13,393 bases of DNA from an uncultured Oscillospiraceae bacterium (GCA_934457235.1 CAKSHT010000057.1:1-13393); one strand, 5' to 3'; positions 1-7,361 are shown, counted from the first letter of the stretch. Program-made: numbers and translations. The notes: generated by a model not told the origin, from the sequence alone.

Positions 1-3
1 CAT

Positions 4-1017
4 TTATTCTTGATGCAGCGAACTCAGCTGACCGCATGCCGCCGCGATGTCCCCGCCGAATTCCCGGCGCATGGTGACTGCGACTCCGCGCTTTTTCAGC
101 ACGTCATAGAACGCCATTATGCGCTCCCGGCTGCTGCGGGTAAATCCGCTGTCGTTGCCGTTGTACGGAATTATGTTGACGTAAAATCTGCGGCTCTCTG
201 CGATAAGCTCCGCAAGCTTTTCAGCCTGCTCAGGATTATCATTCACCCCGGAGAGCATGACGTACTCCAGGGTCACGCGCCGGTTGTGGCGCTCCGCGAA
301 ATCCCGCGCCGCCGCTATCACGTCCCGTACCGGATACTTCCTGTTTACCGGCATTATTTCGGAGCGCAGAGCGTCGTCCGCCGCATGGAGGCTCACCGCC
401 AGGCTGCACGGGTGCGGAAGCTCCGACCACCGCCTTATCCCCGGAACTACGCCGCATGTAGACACCGTAACATGCTTCTCGCCGAGCGCCAGTCCCTTGT
501 AGTCCGTGATGATGTCGCAGAAATCCCGCACCGCGTCGAAATTGTCGAAAGGCTCGCCGATGCCCATGACCGTCACGCTGTGTATCTCCGCGGCGTACTC
601 CTGGCGCAGCTTCATGACCTGCGCCACCATCTCTCCGGCGGTAAGGCTGCGGCGCTTTACCAGCCTTCCGCTCTGGCAGAATTTACACCCCATTGCGCAC
701 CCGACCTGCGTTGACACGCACACGCTCCCGCCGTATTCCTGCCGCATAAGCACGGATTCCACGAACTCGCCGTCCGCAAGGCGCAGCAGCAGCTTTACCG
801 TGTCCCCGCCGCCGCTGACGTCTTCGGTCGGCGGGAGCGACGTCGTGAATTCCTCTGCTATTGCCGACTTCACGCGCTGTGAGAACGGAAGCTCCGAAAA
901 ATCCCGCAGCCCGCGCTGATACAGATACTCATACAAAATTACCGCCTTTGCCGGATTTTCGCCGCGATGCCGGAACCACTCCTCCAGCGCCGCCCTCGTC
1001 ATTGACCAGATATCCAT
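4..1017 (-). CDS. rlmN: 23S rRNA (adenine-2503-C2) methyltransferase, RlmN/Cfr family
   Basis: A 337-aa radical-SAM methyltransferase of the RlmN/Cfr family. Enzymes of this family methylate C2 of A2503 in 23S rRNA (and C2 of A37 in some tRNAs) by way of a methylated cysteine. The 4Fe-4S motif CxxxCxxC is at C107, C111 and C114. C100 lies seven residues upstream, at the spacing of E. coli C118. The methyl-carrying cysteine is C328 in the C-terminal DIAAACGQL. MGIGEPFDN, VSTCG, SLHAADD and IPYN are further family hallmarks. The start directly abuts the stop of the upstream radical-SAM gene (TGAATG) and has a GGGAGGT site inside that gene's last codons, so translation is probably coupled. The cluster loop reads CQSGRLVKRR, and the tail FYDVLKKRGVAVTMRREFG is close to Cfr-like tails. 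Sequence alone does not separate a second RlmN copy from the main one, and resistance-type Cfr activity is not implied. Confidence 0.93.
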   Translation of the reverse strand: MDIWSMTRAALEEWFRHRGENPAKAVILYEYLYQRGLRDFSELPFSQRVKSAIAEEFTTSLPPTEDVSGGGDTVKLLLRLADGEFVESVLMRQEYGGSVCVSTQVGCAMGCKFCQSGRLVKRRSLTAGEMVAQVMKLRQEYAAEIHSVTVMGIGEPFDNFDAVRDFCDIITDYKGLALGEKHVTVSTCGVVPGIRRWSELPHPCSLAVSLHAADDALRSEIMPVNRKYPVRDVIAAARDFAERHNRRVTLEYVMLSGVNDNPEQAEKLAELIAESRRFYVNIIPYNGNDSGFTRSSRERIMAFYDVLKKRGVAVTMRREFGGDIAAACGQLSSLHQE

Positions 1018-1947
1018 TCAAACCTCCCGGAATTTCATTCCCTGAACGCTGTCAAGCTGCTTCTGCCGCTTCATTATCCCTCCTAGCACGGAGCGCTTGT
1101 CCAGACTCCACAGCGGCGCCAGCAGCGTATTTCTGTCGCCATCGCCGGTAAGACGCTCTATCACCGTTTCCGGCGGGAGCAGCTCAAGCTGACGGACCGT
1201 AACGTCAATGTAATCCTGCATTTCAAGCGGCGTGTACTCTCCCCGGCGCCACAGCTCCGCAAGCGCGGTGTTTTCTATGACGTGCAGAAGATGTATCTTC
1301 ACGCCGTCCGGGCGCAGCTTTCCGAGTATCTCAGCGGTTCGGAGCATCATTTCCGGAGTTTCACCGGGCAGACCGTTTATGATATGCACACAGACGCGCA
1401 GTCCATATTCCCGCGCGGTCCGGAAGCCCTCCAGGAACTGCGCGAGATCGTGCCCGCGGTTAATGAATTCCGCGGTGCTGTCGTGCGCCGTCTGCAGCCC
1501 AAGCTCCACCGTTACTGGAACGCCCAGCGACGCCAGGAACTCCGTGCGCTCACGGTCGATACAGTCCGCGCGGGTGGCGGCTGATATCCCGCAGATATCG
1601 CATTCCAGCGCCTGCCCGTAGGTCTTCCGGAGCAGCTGCATATCGCCGTAAGTGTTTGTATGCGCCTGGAAATACGCGATGACGCCGGCTTCCGGATGTT
1701 TTTCGCGTATTCTGGCGCTTTCACGCTCTATCTGCTCCCGGACGGAAAGCGCGGGGGCAGTAAAATATCCGCTGCCGCCTGAGCAGTAAATACACCCGCC
1801 GGACCCACAAGTCCCGTCGATGTTCGGGCAGGTGAACCCGGCGTCCACAACAGCCTTGAATACAGGTCTGCCCCAGGTGTGCTGATTATGGTATTTCAGC
1901 GTATGATAGCGGCTTCCGTCATCGGAATATTGGAATTTCTGCGGCAT
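1018..1947 (-). CDS. YhcC-like radical SAM protein (TIGR01212 family)
   Basis: A 309-aa radical-SAM protein resembling E. coli YhcC and the TIGR01212 group, which have no established substrate. After the N-terminal YHTLKYHNQHTWGRPVFK comes GFTCPNIDG, with cluster cysteines best placed at C40, C52 and C55 (CX11CX2C, as in this family). C47 is an additional cysteine. Later blocks include IAYFQAHTNTY, VELGLQTAHD and HIINGLPGE, typical of Elp3/HemN-like radical-SAM folds. The frame stays open to 2148, but ATG 1947 is chosen: it has a GGGGGA site four bases upstream, family similarity begins there, and a good promoter (1984-2012) lies inside the longer frame. It ends where rlmN begins, so the two are co-transcribed. 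The neighbourhood hints at RNA modification, but that is inference; no function should be asserted. Confidence 0.88.
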   Translation of the reverse strand: MPQKFQYSDDGSRYHTLKYHNQHTWGRPVFKAVVDAGFTCPNIDGTCGSGGCIYCSGGSGYFTAPALSVREQIERESARIREKHPEAGVIAYFQAHTNTYGDMQLLRKTYGQALECDICGISAATRADCIDRERTEFLASLGVPVTVELGLQTAHDSTAEFINRGHDLAQFLEGFRTAREYGLRVCVHIINGLPGETPEMMLRTAEILGKLRPDGVKIHLLHVIENTALAELWRRGEYTPLEMQDYIDVTVRQLELLPPETVIERLTGDGDRNTLLAPLWSLDKRSVLGGIMKRQKQLDSVQGMKFREV

Positions 1948-1983
1948 GTCGTCCCCCTTCGTATATGTAGTATTGATGTAAAC

Positions 1984-2012
1984 AGTATACCACAACCGCA
2001 GCCCTGCGTCAA
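1984..2012 (-). promoter_or_regulatory. Sigma-A type promoter for the YhcC-like/rlmN operon
   Basis: On the minus strand, TTGACG (2012-2007) and TATACT (1989-1984) are separated by exactly 17 bases. This places the transcription start near 1977 and leaves a leader of about 30 nt before the ATG at 1947. Its position argues against the longer reading frame starting at 2148. Confidence 0.72.
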
Positions 2013-2184
2013 ATGCACCACACATGTCCGTATATGCGCAGATGTGCAGTAATCTTCTAAACCGCAGAGCACTGCCAGATGACTGTTTTTGCGCCACACA
2101 GTGTTGCTTTTCAGCACATGATTTTTTGTCATAATCCACGAAATTCAACAGGGTATTTTGTGCAAAACTTAATTTTATTATACC
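2013..2184. other. Divergent intergenic spacer, no gene seen
   Basis: About 170 bases between the divergent yhcC-like and nrdD promoters. Reading frames here are short and lack ribosome binding sites. The stretch becomes AT-rich towards the nrdD promoter. I see no convincing hairpin, riboswitch or RNA gene in it. Confidence 0.5.
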
Positions 2185-2213
2185 TTGACAAATATCTAAT
2201 ATGCCTATATAAT
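2185..2213 (+). promoter_or_regulatory. Consensus sigma-A promoter for nrdDG
   Basis: TTGACA (2185-2190) and TATAAT (2208-2213) are both perfect consensus hexamers with a 17-base spacer. Transcription should begin near 2220, giving a leader of about 67 nt before nrdD. A 7-bp inverted repeat, ATATCTA (2192-2198) and TAGATAT (2213-2219), overlaps the spacer and the -10 box and could be an operator. A promoter this strong would usually need a repressor for a ribonucleotide reductase gene. Confidence 0.85.
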
Positions 2214-2234
2214 AGATATATCAGCATTTTTTAT

Positions 2235-2248
2235 ACAAGATATTGTGT
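2235..2248. promoter_or_regulatory. Partial palindrome in nrdD leader, possible operator
   Basis: ACAAGATATTGTGT is an imperfect dyad (ACAxxAT/ATxxTGT) about 15-28 bases downstream of the predicted start. It recalls NrdR boxes (ACAC-AT-rich-GTGT) but is two bases shorter than the usual 16-bp box, so assignment to NrdR is speculative. A repressor bound here would block early elongation. Confidence 0.3.
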
Positions 2249-2286
2249 TATTTTATTTTATTTAAAAAGAAAGAGGAAGTTCGGAC

Positions 2287-4620
2287 ATGGCAATGATAAC
2301 AATGATAAAGAAGCGCGACGGACGGCAGGTACCGTTCAATATAGAGAAGATCGCGAACGCAATTTTCAAGGCAGCTCAGACCGTCGGCGGCAGGGATTAC
2401 AGCGAGGCAATGGCGCTTGCTGACAAGGTGTGCCAGCGCCTTTCCGAGGAAATAATCGGGCGCAACCCGTCCGTTGAAGAAGTACAGGATATGGTAGAGC
2501 GCGTTCTTGTCGATGAAGGACACGCCAAGACCGCAAAGGCTTATATCCTCTACCGTGCGGATCGCACAAGAGCGCGCGAGATGGACTCCACCCTCATGAA
2601 GATATACGAGGATCTTACGTTCAAATCCGCGTCTGACTGCGACATCAAGCGCGAGAACGCGAACATCGACGGCGACACCGCCATGGGAACCATGCTGAAA
2701 TACGGAAGCGAGGGAGCCAAGCAGTTCAACGAAATGTACGTGCTTGACCCGAAGCACTCCCAGGCGCACATCAACGGCGATATCCACATTCACGACCTGG
2801 ACTTCCTGACCCTCACAACCACCTGCTGCCAGATCGACCTGCTGAAGCTGTTCCACGACGGATTTTCCACCGGTCACGGCTATCTGCGCGAGCCGAACGA
2901 TATTTCCAGCTATGCGGCGCTCGCCTGCATCGCTATCCAGTCCAACCAGAACGACCAGCACGGCGGTCAGTCAGTGCCGATATTTGATTATGCAATGGCT
3001 GAGGGCGTGAAAAAGACATTCCGCAGACTGTATACCAACAACCTCGCAAAGGCTGTTTCATTCTCGCTTGGTCTTGACGATTTCACCGATATCCTTGACG
3101 AGATGAAGAAGATCGCCGCTGAAATTTTGGAGGAGACCGGGCTTTACCCCAGACTCCAGAACAACGACGACTACAAGTCAAAGGAATGGGAAAAGATCGC
3201 CGGAAAGTATGGCGAGAACTTCTCCCACCTCCAGGACAGAGCCGAAAAGCTCGCTGAATCCGAGACCGACCGTGCGACATACCAGGCAATGGAAGCGCTT
3301 ATCCATAATCTGAATACCATGAACTCCAGAGCCGGAGCACAGAACCCGTTCTCTTCCATAAACTATGGCACTGACACCTCCCCTGAGGGACGCATGGTCA
3401 TCAAGAACGTCATGCTCGCGGAGGAACACGGACTTGGAAACGGCGAAACTCCTATCTTCCCTATTCACATTTTCAAGGTCAAGGAGGGAGTCAACTACAA
3501 CCCCGGCGACCCGAACTACGACCTGTTCAAGCTGGCTATCCGCGTTTCCGCAAAGCGCATGTTCCCGAACTTCTCGTTCATCGACGCTCCGTTCAACCTC
3601 CAGTACTACAAGCCCGGAGATTACCATACCGAGGCCGCATATATGGGCTGCCGCACAAGAGTTATCGGCAATGTGTACGACCCGTCCCGCGAGATAGTGA
3701 CCGGCAGAGGAAACCTCAGCTTCACCACAATCAACCTCCCCCGCCTTGCGATAGAGGCGCACGGCGACCTGGACAAGTTCTATGCTTCCCTTGACGACAT
3801 GATGGACCTGGTAGTTGACCAGCTGGTATTCCGTTTCAAAATACAGTGCCGCAAGCATGTCAAGAACTTCCCGTTCCTCATGGGGCAGGGCGTGTGGATA
3901 GACTCCGAGAAGCTCTCCGAAAACGACAGCATCGCCGAGATTCTCAAGCATGGTACGCTCTCCATGGGCTTCATCGGTCTGGCGGAGTGCCTTAAGGCGC
4001 TCATCGGCGTACATCACGGCGAATCCCCGGAAGCGCAGAAGCTCGGTCTTGACATCATCACCCGCATGAGAAAGCGCATGGATGACGAAAGCGAAAAGAC
4101 GCACCTGAATTTCAGCCTGCTCGCAACTCCGGCGGAAGGACTTTCCGGAAGATTCGTACGCATGGACAAGAAGCGCTACGGCGAGATCCCTGGTGTTACC
4201 GACCGAGATTACTACACGAACTCGTTCCACATTCCGGTTTATTACAACATCAGCGCATACCGCAAGATAAAGCTGGAAGCGCCATATCATGCGCTCACCA
4301 ACGGCGGTCACATCAGCTACATCGAGCTTGACGGCGACCCGCTGAAGAACCTCGACGCATTTGAGCAGATAGTACGCTGCATGAAGGAACAGGGCATCGG
4401 TTATGGCGCGATAAATCACCCGATAGACCGCGATCCGAGCTGCGGCTACACCGGCATAATCGACGACGAGTGCCCCTGCTGCCACCGCAAGGAAGAGGAG
4501 ATCGCATTTGAGCGTATCCGCCGTATCACAGGATATCTCGTAGGTACGCTGGACCGCTTCAACAACGCCAAGCGCGCCGAGGAAGCCGACCGCGTAAAGC
4601 ACGGAACTTCCGAAGAATAA
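2287..4620 (+). CDS. nrdD: Anaerobic (class III) ribonucleoside-triphosphate reductase
   Basis: A 777-aa glycyl-radical enzyme that reduces ribonucleoside triphosphates to dNTPs without oxygen. Residues about 5-95 form an ATP-cone (KKRDGRQVPFN...AYILYR), the site of dATP/ATP allosteric control. Candidate active-site cysteines are C180/C181 (TTTCCQIDL) and C455 in YMGCRTR. M453 sits two residues before C455, as in the formate-using T4 type. The glycyl radical is G749 in RITGYLVGT, 28 residues from the C-terminus. The metal site just upstream holds C719, C729, C731 and C732 (SCGYTG...CPCC). The first knuckle reads DPSC rather than CxxC, so zinc ligation may differ from the T4 enzyme. The start ATG has a GAGGAAG site about seven bases upstream. 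Its activase gene nrdG follows after 79 bases. Length and motifs indicate an intact protein. Confidence 0.97.
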   Translation: MAMITMIKKRDGRQVPFNIEKIANAIFKAAQTVGGRDYSEAMALADKVCQRLSEEIIGRNPSVEEVQDMVERVLVDEGHAKTAKAYILYRADRTRAREMDSTLMKIYEDLTFKSASDCDIKRENANIDGDTAMGTMLKYGSEGAKQFNEMYVLDPKHSQAHINGDIHIHDLDFLTLTTTCCQIDLLKLFHDGFSTGHGYLREPNDISSYAALACIAIQSNQNDQHGGQSVPIFDYAMAEGVKKTFRRLYTNNLAKAVSFSLGLDDFTDILDEMKKIAAEILEETGLYPRLQNNDDYKSKEWEKIAGKYGENFSHLQDRAEKLAESETDRATYQAMEALIHNLNTMNSRAGAQNPFSSINYGTDTSPEGRMVIKNVMLAEEHGLGNGETPIFPIHIFKVKEGVNYNPGDPNYDLFKLAIRVSAKRMFPNFSFIDAPFNLQYYKPGDYHTEAAYMGCRTRVIGNVYDPSREIVTGRGNLSFTTINLPRLAIEAHGDLDKFYASLDDMMDLVVDQLVFRFKIQCRKHVKNFPFLMGQGVWIDSEKLSENDSIAEILKHGTLSMGFIGLAECLKALIGVHHGESPEAQKLGLDIITRMRKRMDDESEKTHLNFSLLATPAEGLSGRFVRMDKKRYGEIPGVTDRDYYTNSFHIPVYYNISAYRKIKLEAPYHALTNGGHISYIELDGDPLKNLDAFEQIVRCMKEQGIGYGAINHPIDRDPSCGYTGIIDDECPCCHRKEEEIAFERIRRITGYLVGTLDRFNNAKRAEEADRVKHGTSEE

Positions 4621-4639
4621 GAAACACAGAATACTGTAG

Positions 4640-4667
4640 GGGAGGGGCTTGCCCCTCCCGTATTTTT
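4640..4667 (+). terminator. GC-rich hairpin with T tail between nrdD and nrdG
   Basis: GGGAGGGGC (4640-4648) and GCCCCTCCC (4651-4659) form a perfect palindrome; as RNA this is an 8-bp stem with a CUUG loop. TATTTTT follows at 4661-4667. It has the form of an intrinsic terminator but lies inside an operon-like pair. It may therefore attenuate nrdG relative to nrdD or stabilise the nrdD message 3' end. No obvious promoter lies between it and nrdG. A near-identical palindrome recurs at 10597-10616. Confidence 0.72.
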
Positions 4668-4699
4668 GTCCGTACATGTAAAACTTGAAAGGAACGATC

Positions 4700-5206
4700 A
4701 TGGAAATAAGAATTGCAGGCACTGTAGAGGACTCCATCGTTGACGGTCCGGGACTGCGCTTCGTGGTATTCACCCAGGGCTGTCCACACCACTGCGACGG
4801 CTGCCACAACCCGGAGACCCACGACTTCTCCGGCGGAAAGCTCACGACTACCGAAGCTATTTACGAGCAGTGCATGGAAAATCCGCTGTGCAGCGGGGTA
4901 ACATTCTCCGGCGGCGAGCCGTTCTGCCAGGCGGAAGCGCTCTACGAACTGGGAATCCGCTTCAAATCCGCCGGAAAACACATTATGTGCTACAGCGGCT
5001 GGACATTTGAGGAGCTTATGGCAAAGGCGCAGCACGAGGAATACGTCGGGAAGCTGCTCAGCATAACCGACGTGCTTGTAGACGGCAGATTCGATATTTC
5101 CAAGCGCTCGCTGACGCTCCAGTTCCGCGGAAGCTCCAATCAGCGGCTGATAAACGTACAGGAAAGTCTGAGATCCGGCGCGGCAGTGGAATATAATGCC
5201 CTGTGA
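4700..5206 (+). CDS. nrdG: Anaerobic ribonucleotide reductase-activating protein (radical SAM)
   Basis: A 168-aa radical-SAM activase that installs the glycyl radical on NrdD using S-adenosylmethionine and a 4Fe-4S cluster. The motif CPHHCDGC (C28, C32, C35) in TQGCPHHCDGCHNPETHDF is the NrdG signature; TFSGGEPF, the SAM-binding GGE motif, follows. The short length without an extra domain is typical of NrdG rather than pyruvate formate-lyase activase. ATG 4700 is preferred over an upstream in-frame TTG at 4685, because AAAGGAA (4688-4694) is correctly spaced five bases before it and similarity begins at MEIRIAG. It lies 79 bases after nrdD, beyond a strong hairpin that may lower its expression, in keeping with a catalytic activase. 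Confidence 0.96.
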   Translation: MEIRIAGTVEDSIVDGPGLRFVVFTQGCPHHCDGCHNPETHDFSGGKLTTTEAIYEQCMENPLCSGVTFSGGEPFCQAEALYELGIRFKSAGKHIMCYSGWTFEELMAKAQHEEYVGKLLSITDVLVDGRFDISKRSLTLQFRGSSNQRLINVQESLRSGAAVEYNAL

Positions 5207-5215
5207 GCCGCTCAA

Positions 5216-5237
5216 ATTATTACAAAACTGTAATAAT
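5216..5237. promoter_or_regulatory. Perfect 9-bp dyad upstream of the solute-binding protein promoter
   Basis: ATTATTACA (5216-5224) and TGTAATAAT (5229-5237) are perfect inverted repeats around AAAC. The dyad ends 18 bases before the -35 box of the next promoter. No T-run follows on the plus strand, so it is a poor terminator and looks more like a regulator binding site. The TACA...TGTA core recalls BlaI/CopY-type operators, but with a longer spacer. Confidence 0.4.
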
Positions 5238-5255
5238 AAAAAATGCCGAAATCGG

Positions 5256-5284
5256 TTGAATAAATCCGCAGTTAATGTTATAAT
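5256..5284 (+). promoter_or_regulatory. Sigma-A type promoter for the solute-binding protein gene
   Basis: TTGAAT (5256-5261), a 17-base spacer and TATAAT (5279-5284). The start would lie near 5291, giving a leader of about 105 nt before the GTG start codon at 5396. Confidence 0.75.
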
Positions 5285-5297
5285 GAATTATAACTGC
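5268..5297. promoter_or_regulatory. Inverted repeat bracketing the -10 box, possible operator
   Basis: GCAGTTA (5268-5274) and TAACTGC (5291-5297) are perfect 7-bp inverted repeats centred on the TATAAT box. A repressor bound here would cover the -10 box and the transcription start. The regulator is not identifiable from this window. Confidence 0.4.
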
Positions 5298-5395
5298 ATT
5301 GGATACACTGAATAAAGCAAATCATGACAAAGCCAGAAGCGTGAGCCAGGAGATTTTGTTTTGTTCAGCGCTTCCCCGGTAGAAAGGAACCAACC

Positions 5396-7027
5396 GTGAA
5401 ACGGCATTTCAGAAGAATTCTCGCAGCGGCTCTCTGCTGCCTTATGATAATATCAATGACCGGCTGCTTCGAAAAGGACGGCAGCGACGGCGTTATAAAA
5501 TACGATATAGCGTACAATCCCGGAAGCCTTGACCCGCAGACCGCGGAGGACGCCGCTTCCACGCTGATAATCGCCAGCCTTTACACCGGGCTTCTCCGGG
5601 TGGAGCCGGACGGAAGTCTCAGCTCCGGAGTTGCCGAGGATTACACCGTCAGCGACGACGGACTTACATACAAATTCAAGCTCAGCAGTTCCAACTACTG
5701 GACGGACGTGAACGACTTTGAAGCTGTGTGTACCGCCCAGGACTTCGTATTCGGATTTCAGCGGCTGTTCGACCCGGACACCCGTGCGCCCCGGGCTTCG
5801 GAATATTTCTGCATCAAGAATTCCCGCGCGATAAATTCCGGCGCGATATCCGATATGTCCAGACTCGGCGTTACCGCCACCGGAGACTACGAGCTGACAA
5901 TAACCCTGGAATACCCGAACCCGCAGTTACCCGTGCTTCTTACGGAAGCCCCCGCCATGCCCTGCAACGAGGAATATTTCATCGGCTCCCAGGGACGGTA
6001 TGGGCTCTCCGGGAATACCACTGCGTCCAACGGCGCATTCTATCTGCGTTCCTGGGATTACGACCCGTACACGGTCACTGACAACAATCACCTGATACTC
6101 CGCCGCCACGCAAAGAACAACGAAACTAACATGGTGTACCCATCCGGTCTTAATTTCTTCATCGAGGGTGACGAGGATTTCGTGGACGATTTCATATCTA
6201 ATGTCATCAGCTGCATAGCAGTCACCGAGGATCAGCGGGAGCTTATAAAGGGTGATAAATTCACTGTCCAGGAATACGACGCGATAACCGTCGGACTGCT
6301 TTTCAACAGGAATTACGAGCTGTTCAGAAACACCAGCTTCCGCCGGGCGCTGGCTTCGCTGATAGACCGCGAAAAGCTCTCGCAGACCGTCACCGACCAT
6401 ACGACCGCCTACGCGATAGTCCCCGGAGAAGTCACGCTGCTTGACGCCAGCTACCGCGAATACGCCGGAGAAAAGCTGACGCCGGAATACAGCACGGAAA
6501 TGGCTCAGCAATACTACTCGGTCGTAAAAGGATCCCTTGACAGGGACCTGTTTTCCGGCGCGCGGATAATCATGCGCGACGACAGCGCAGCCGCCGCGAT
6601 GATATCAGTTATCATGCAGGAATGGCAGCGCGAATTCGGTCTGTACTGCGTTGTGGAAACACTCAGCGAATCGGATTTCAACGCGCAGCTCTCCTCCGGA
6701 GATTATGAGATAGCAGTGCAGGACCTCACTGGGAGCACCAACAGCCCCTCCGCATATCTGCAATGCTTCACAAAGGACGGCACCGGGAATTACTCCGGAT
6801 ATTCAAATTCGGACGTTACACGACTGATAAATTCCGCCCAGCGTGCCGCCGATCTCCAGACCAGCGCCGAACTCTACAGGCAGGCGGAGCAAACGGTGAT
6901 AAACGACGCGATATTCATTCCGCTTTACTACAAGAACGAATATTTCTATATCAACAAGGATTTCGCGGATATCAGCTACAATCCGTTCAACAAGACGGTT
7001 GACTTCACCCAGGCAAAGGCGTACTGA
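5396..7027 (+). CDS. Lipoprotein solute-binding protein of peptide ABC transporter type (SBP_bac_5)
   Basis: A 543-aa exported lipoprotein resembling OppA/DppA-type extracellular solute-binding proteins (family 5), which capture peptides or other small solutes for an ABC importer. The signal peptide has a basic start (MKRHFRR), a hydrophobic core and the lipobox MTGC, with the lipidated cysteine at C24. Family blocks follow: NPGSLDPQTAEDAAS near the mature start, LYTGLLRVEPDGS, AEDYTVSDDGLTYKFKL and TAQDFVFGFQRLFDP. Translation starts at GTG 5396 with AAAGGAA upstream. No permease or ATPase gene is adjacent, so it is an orphan component that must share a transporter encoded elsewhere or act as a sensor. 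Substrate cannot be predicted. The stop lies seven bases before the MITE-like element. The promoter carries two dyads, so expression is probably regulated. Confidence 0.9.
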   Translation: MKRHFRRILAAALCCLMIISMTGCFEKDGSDGVIKYDIAYNPGSLDPQTAEDAASTLIIASLYTGLLRVEPDGSLSSGVAEDYTVSDDGLTYKFKLSSSNYWTDVNDFEAVCTAQDFVFGFQRLFDPDTRAPRASEYFCIKNSRAINSGAISDMSRLGVTATGDYELTITLEYPNPQLPVLLTEAPAMPCNEEYFIGSQGRYGLSGNTTASNGAFYLRSWDYDPYTVTDNNHLILRRHAKNNETNMVYPSGLNFFIEGDEDFVDDFISNVISCIAVTEDQRELIKGDKFTVQEYDAITVGLLFNRNYELFRNTSFRRALASLIDREKLSQTVTDHTTAYAIVPGEVTLLDASYREYAGEKLTPEYSTEMAQQYYSVVKGSLDRDLFSGARIIMRDDSAAAAMISVIMQEWQREFGLYCVVETLSESDFNAQLSSGDYEIAVQDLTGSTNSPSAYLQCFTKDGTGNYSGYSNSDVTRLINSAQRAADLQTSAELYRQAEQTVINDAIFIPLYYKNEYFYINKDFADISYNPFNKTVDFTQAKAY

Positions 7028-7034
7028 AAATTAA

Positions 7035-7361
7035 GGCAATACCGCACAAAGATTGTGCGTGTATTGCGCAGCTAGATTTTTCGTCAGATTGTACAATGAG
7101 GAGTTGTTGACGGAAGCGATAGCGTTTTCAAGTCAACAACTAGCGACGCAAGGCTGGTCTTTCGGTCAGCCCCTCCGGCACTGCGTGCCACCTCCCCCAG
7201 CAGGGGGAGACACGCCTTGCTAGGACGAATTGTGCAAGATGCAAGTTTGGCGCAACACAGAACATATCCGTTGAGCAATCATGTGATTTTTTGCGCCAAA
7301 CTAGAAATATGCAAGCAAGACACGTGCAAAATCCAATAAATGGTCTTTGTGCGGTGTTGCC
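7035..7361. mobile_element. MITE-like non-autonomous element with 18-bp terminal inverted repeats
   Basis: GGCAATACCGCACAAAGA (7035-7052) and its inverted copy at 7344-7361 match at 17 of 18 bases and enclose 327 bp without a credible gene. TAA flanks both ends (7032-7034, 7362-7364), a possible 3-bp target duplication. Internal structure is dense. The left end folds on itself (7036-7049 with 7053-7067, one bulge). A 10-bp stem lies at 7102-7111/7132-7141. GGCAC/GTGCC pairs at 7177-7189 and CTCCCCC/GGGGGAG at 7192-7209, both enclosed by GCAAGGC/GCCTTGC (7148-7154/7214-7220). A perfect 12-bp stem lies at 7244-7255/7291-7302. No transposase is present, so movement would require a transposase encoded elsewhere. 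The folded RNA may also end or modulate transcription between the flanking genes. Confidence 0.75.

Noticed and set aside
1948..2148. N-terminal extension of the YhcC-like protein to an upstream ATG at 2148
   Set aside because: The promoter TTGACG-17-TATACT lies inside the extension, the internal ATG at 1947 has a GGGGGA site, and the extra 67 residues do not resemble the family.
2235..2248. Calling the nrdD leader dyad a definite NrdR box
   Set aside because: It is 14 bp rather than 16 and there is no second box at the usual spacing, so I kept it only as a possible operator.
3178..4845. A 555-codon open frame on the minus strand opposite nrdD
   Set aside because: It lies antisense to the unmistakable nrdD and the start of nrdG, and runs across the intergenic terminator-like hairpin. 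It resembles no family and arises from codon bias on the coding strand.
5216..5237. The 9-bp dyad as a terminator for nrdG
   Set aside because: The stem is entirely AT-rich apart from one C-G pair, and it is followed by A residues rather than T on the transcribed strand.
5325..5375. GAGCCAGGAGA-like sequence in the solute-binding protein leader recalling the 3' end of a cobalamin riboswitch
   Set aside because: The rest of the cobalamin riboswitch core is absent and the predicted transcript starts only about 50 bases upstream. A c-di-GMP riboswitch (GEMM) was also considered and does not align.
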